Assembly: GCA_023052935.1 (NCBI GenBank)
Contig: CM041292.1
Coordinates: forward strand, 89,883,169-89,947,168
Reading direction: 5' to 3'
Length of the DNA: 64,000 nucleotides
Source: Piezodorus guildinii
Taxonomy: Eukaryota > Arthropoda > Insecta > Hemiptera > Pentatomidae
Below, in pieces: positions 61,476 through 64,000 of this stretch (the stretch's first letter is position 1; each line of letters starts with the position of its first letter). A program made the position numbers and the translations under genes. Below the pieces are notes generated by a model that saw nothing but the letters and a program-made list of their open reading frames with translations, did not search any database and was not told the DNA's origin.

Positions 61476-62098
61476 TTATAATTTTAAATATTTACCAGTA
61501 GAAAAACTGCTGTGCGTGACAGAATAATTAATGTACTCTGGTATCGATTGTCTTCATACACAACCATATTTCAATAAACCAGATATCACTACCTTGGTTT
61601 ATTTTTTATCCTATTTTCTACAAGTATCAATTTTCAACATGAGGCTTAGTTTTATTTAGTATTACCGCTGAATGATTTTAAAACTAAAAATGAGTTTAAA
61701 TGTTCTTGTTGAGTTCATTTGCTGCTAACGATACTACAATACTAGTATACTAATACAGCTTCCTCACAAATAGTCCACTTATTTCCAATTTAGTCCATTA
61801 CATTATTAGTCTTAAGGGGTTGAGCTTTGGAGATCGACGAAATCATGGAATTCCACGCCTAGTTATTATTTTATAAATTTTCCCAGAGAATTCGAAACGA
61901 TCTCTTTTATTTTCACTAATCGAATTAACCATGAATACTTCAATATCCCATTTACTGAGAATTTAACCCGAAATCTAAATCTCTTAATAAAAATTCTACC
62001 ACCTTTAGTTCTAAATAAACTTTTCTCCCTTCGAATCCCGAAACCAGGCTAGGTATCATAAAAATCAAACGTTATTCAGATTCAATTAACGAGACAAC
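61476..62098. other. AT-rich spacer
   Basis: No recognisable feature. Confidence 0.4.
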
Positions 62099-62100
62099 TT

Positions 62101-63620
62101 CTTGCTTTCACTTACCTATATATGAAATATATAGTAAGGAAAAGTATTGCGATCGTGAAAATTTTCGGATTCCAGTTTTCGACGGAAATGCACATTTCAA
62201 TGTCCCCTGAATCCAAATAACCAAGTCCCGAAAAAAGTTCTGTGTGTGTGTGTGTGTGTGTGTGATAAGTCTCGCGCAAAATCGAAAAAGCGTACGAAAC
62301 TAAAATTTCATATTTAAGACATCAATACGCCCAAGATAATACTTTTCCAACGTTTTCATCAAAATCGGCTATCCAGAAGGGCCACTTTATATCATGCATT
62401 TTGTACCTAATTACGAACAGCCATAACGATTTTGATTTAACTCTCTATATTGATGTAAAATTGAATGGGCTTTAATGTCACATAGGTTTTTTTCTAATTA
62501 AAATAGTTTGACAGGGGCAGAGCTTAAAAGCCGATATTTTAAATTCCTTTCTCCAAACTACCTTTAATTTTGTAAAAGTCCTATTTTGTGTGGAAAAGTC
62601 TAGCGCAAGAACGAAAAAGCGTACGAAACTAAAATTTCATATTTAAGACAGTTATAAGCCCGTGATGTTACAGCAACTTTGTCATTGAAATCGGCTATCC
62701 AGAAGGGCCACTTTATACTATGAATTTTTCACCTTTTTACGATTTTCTCAAAAACAGCTTAAACGATTTTGATTAAACTCTCTATATTGATGTAAAATAG
62801 AATGGGCTTTAATGTCACATAGGTTTTATTCTAATTGAAATAGTTTGACAGGGCTTAAAGCCGATATTTTAAATTTTCTTTCTCCAAACTACCTTTAATT
62901 TTGTACATTCTAAAAGATTAACCATATCATCTTAATGAAACTGATGAAGGACGACTAAGTATACATGTTGGACTAATTTGATGACCAACGAAAGGATAAA
63001 GAGCAAAAATATTTTTTTTTTTTTTTTTTATAATAAGAATAGTAATATAGACGTATAATATACCGTTTGAAAGAGTCAGATTTTAGAAAAAATATCATCT
63101 GATGCACAAGTTGTAAAAGGTAATATAATGTGACAAATAGGGAATAAACGTATTAATGATTAACAATTTAATATATTTAACCATATGTTTCCATTAACCA
63201 TATCATTTGATTAGCATTGCTAAAAAACAGGTAAATATATAATTTGGATGAATTCGATACCCAACTAAACGAGAAAACTGTAAAAATATTTTTTTAATGC
63301 AATTGTTTGTTTTTGAACTTCAGAACAGTAATATACAAGTATAATAGACCGTTGGAATGCTAAAGATTTTAGAAAAAAATATTATTTTTTACATACTATT
63401 GTAAAAGTTAACAGAAAGGGATGAAAAGCCGATAAAACAAACTGATTGTCGTTGATAATAATATAATAGATTATTTAATAAAACACATGTTTCTATTATA
63501 ATCCAATTAAAAAAATTCGTTGACAATTTATTTTCGTTTATAAATTTGTTTAAAAATTCTTGAATTGATATAAATAATGGAGGTAAGTGAAAGTCATGTG
63601 TTGCGCGCTCCAGATTTTTT
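62101..63620 (+). mobile_element. TIR repeat family, copy G, with internal duplications
   Basis: Start CTTTCACTTACCTATATATG, end GAGGTAAGTGAAAGTCATGT then GTTGCGCGCTCCAG. A roughly 310-base segment is present twice in tandem (about 62267-62575 and 62598-62900), and the downstream half is also doubled (about 62920-63125 and 63195-63410). This explains its 1.5 kb length. A (GT)n of about 25 bases is at 62240-62264. Confidence 0.75.
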
Positions 63621-63668
63621 CAAATGGAAGTATAGTTGATAGTTTATGTTTATAATTCCCTCTCCGTG

Positions 63669-64000
63669 TTTTTACTTTCACTTACCTATACGTGAAATTT
63701 ATAACTAAGGAAAATAATTGGGATCTTGAAAATTTGTGATTTTGAGTTTTTAACGACAATACACATTTTAGGGTCGATATGACCAAGTCATAAAAGTATT
63801 TGTGCCTGTAAGTGTTTCTGTGTGTATGTGGTAAGTACTGATCTAAAAGAATAGTCGTGCGAAACTGAAATTACATATTTAAGATAGGTATAGGCCTGGC
63901 ATGTTGCAACTTTTTAACTAAAAGTACCACTACATACAACGATTCTACATCTGTTTATGTTTTTCTCAAAAACGTCCCTCAACGATTTTAACTAAAATCG
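63669..64000 (+). mobile_element. TIR repeat family, copy H (cut by window edge)
   Basis: TTTTTACTTTCACTTACC at the start, then a diverged body with the usual order (GGGATCTTGAAAAT, CACATTTTAGGGTC, a GT-rich site and GAAACTGAAATTACATATTT). It runs off the right edge. Confidence 0.7.

Overview
The window is 64 kb of AT-rich animal nuclear DNA, most likely from an arthropod and probably an insect. Three lines of evidence support this: spliced genes with GT-AG introns, vertebrate-like orthologues (RTEL1, TRAPPC3), and a repeat load of Jockey/CR1/RTE/I-type LINEs, Tc1/mariner elements, copia, tRNA-derived SINEs, Penelope-like hammerhead motifs and (AT)n/(GT)n microsatellites. I cannot name the species. 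Nothing bacterial or viral was seen.

Three cellular genes can be supported. (1) RTEL1, a single open reading frame of 1069 codons on the minus strand (8370-11579), is an XPD-family Fe-S DNA helicase with a harmonin-N-like C-terminus. (2) TRAPPC3/BET3 lies on the minus strand (19528-23626). I assembled it by hand from four exons, giving 178 aa with clean splice sites. (3) A four-transmembrane protein lies on the plus strand (37155-42150), assembled from five exons into 176 aa. It resembles the insect DUF4728/LAPTM/Pasiflora-like tetraspan proteins, but its function is not known to me. The genes are not an operon or a functional cluster; they sit 8-14 kb apart in repeat-rich DNA.

Layout: 0-1.7 kb, decayed Jockey LINE; 2.2-3.0 kb, first copy of a TIR repeat family; 5.3-5.6 kb, tRNA-type SINE; 6.0-7.4 kb, copia remnant split by a perfect 121-bp foldback element; 7.4-8.1 kb, TIR repeat; 8.3-11.6 kb, RTEL1; 13.0-13.2 kb, LINE end; 13.6-15.8 kb, TIR repeat interrupted by a SINE and a Tc1 element; 15.8-18.8 kb, an unclassified DNA element with a repeated 20-bp motif, itself split by a second Tc1-like element; 19.5-23.6 kb, TRAPPC3 with a LINE and a TIR repeat in its introns; 26.2-27.1 kb, TIR repeat with a long (GT)n; 29.4-35.2 kb, Jockey, RTE and mariner pieces, a foldback element and AT microsatellites; 37.1-42.2 kb, four-TM gene; 44.2-45.0 kb, small TIR element; 47.6-50.1 kb, expanded TIR repeat; 51.3-52.4 kb, inverted repeats around a Jockey fragment; 55.6-61.5 kb, LINE pieces including an RT-RNase H coding region and hammerhead-like 3' ends; 62.1-64 kb, two more TIR repeat copies.

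The most interesting signal is a dispersed hammerhead-ribozyme-like motif: a CTGANGA box, a variable stem, then GAAACGTY. Its stem varies between copies in a compensatory way. One copy pair forms a 121-bp perfect inverted repeat flanked by an 11-bp target-site duplication inside the copia remnant. This fits Penelope-like retroelement ends. The second is an apparently non-coding TIR family present eight times in the window, which carries a GT microsatellite at the same internal position in several copies.
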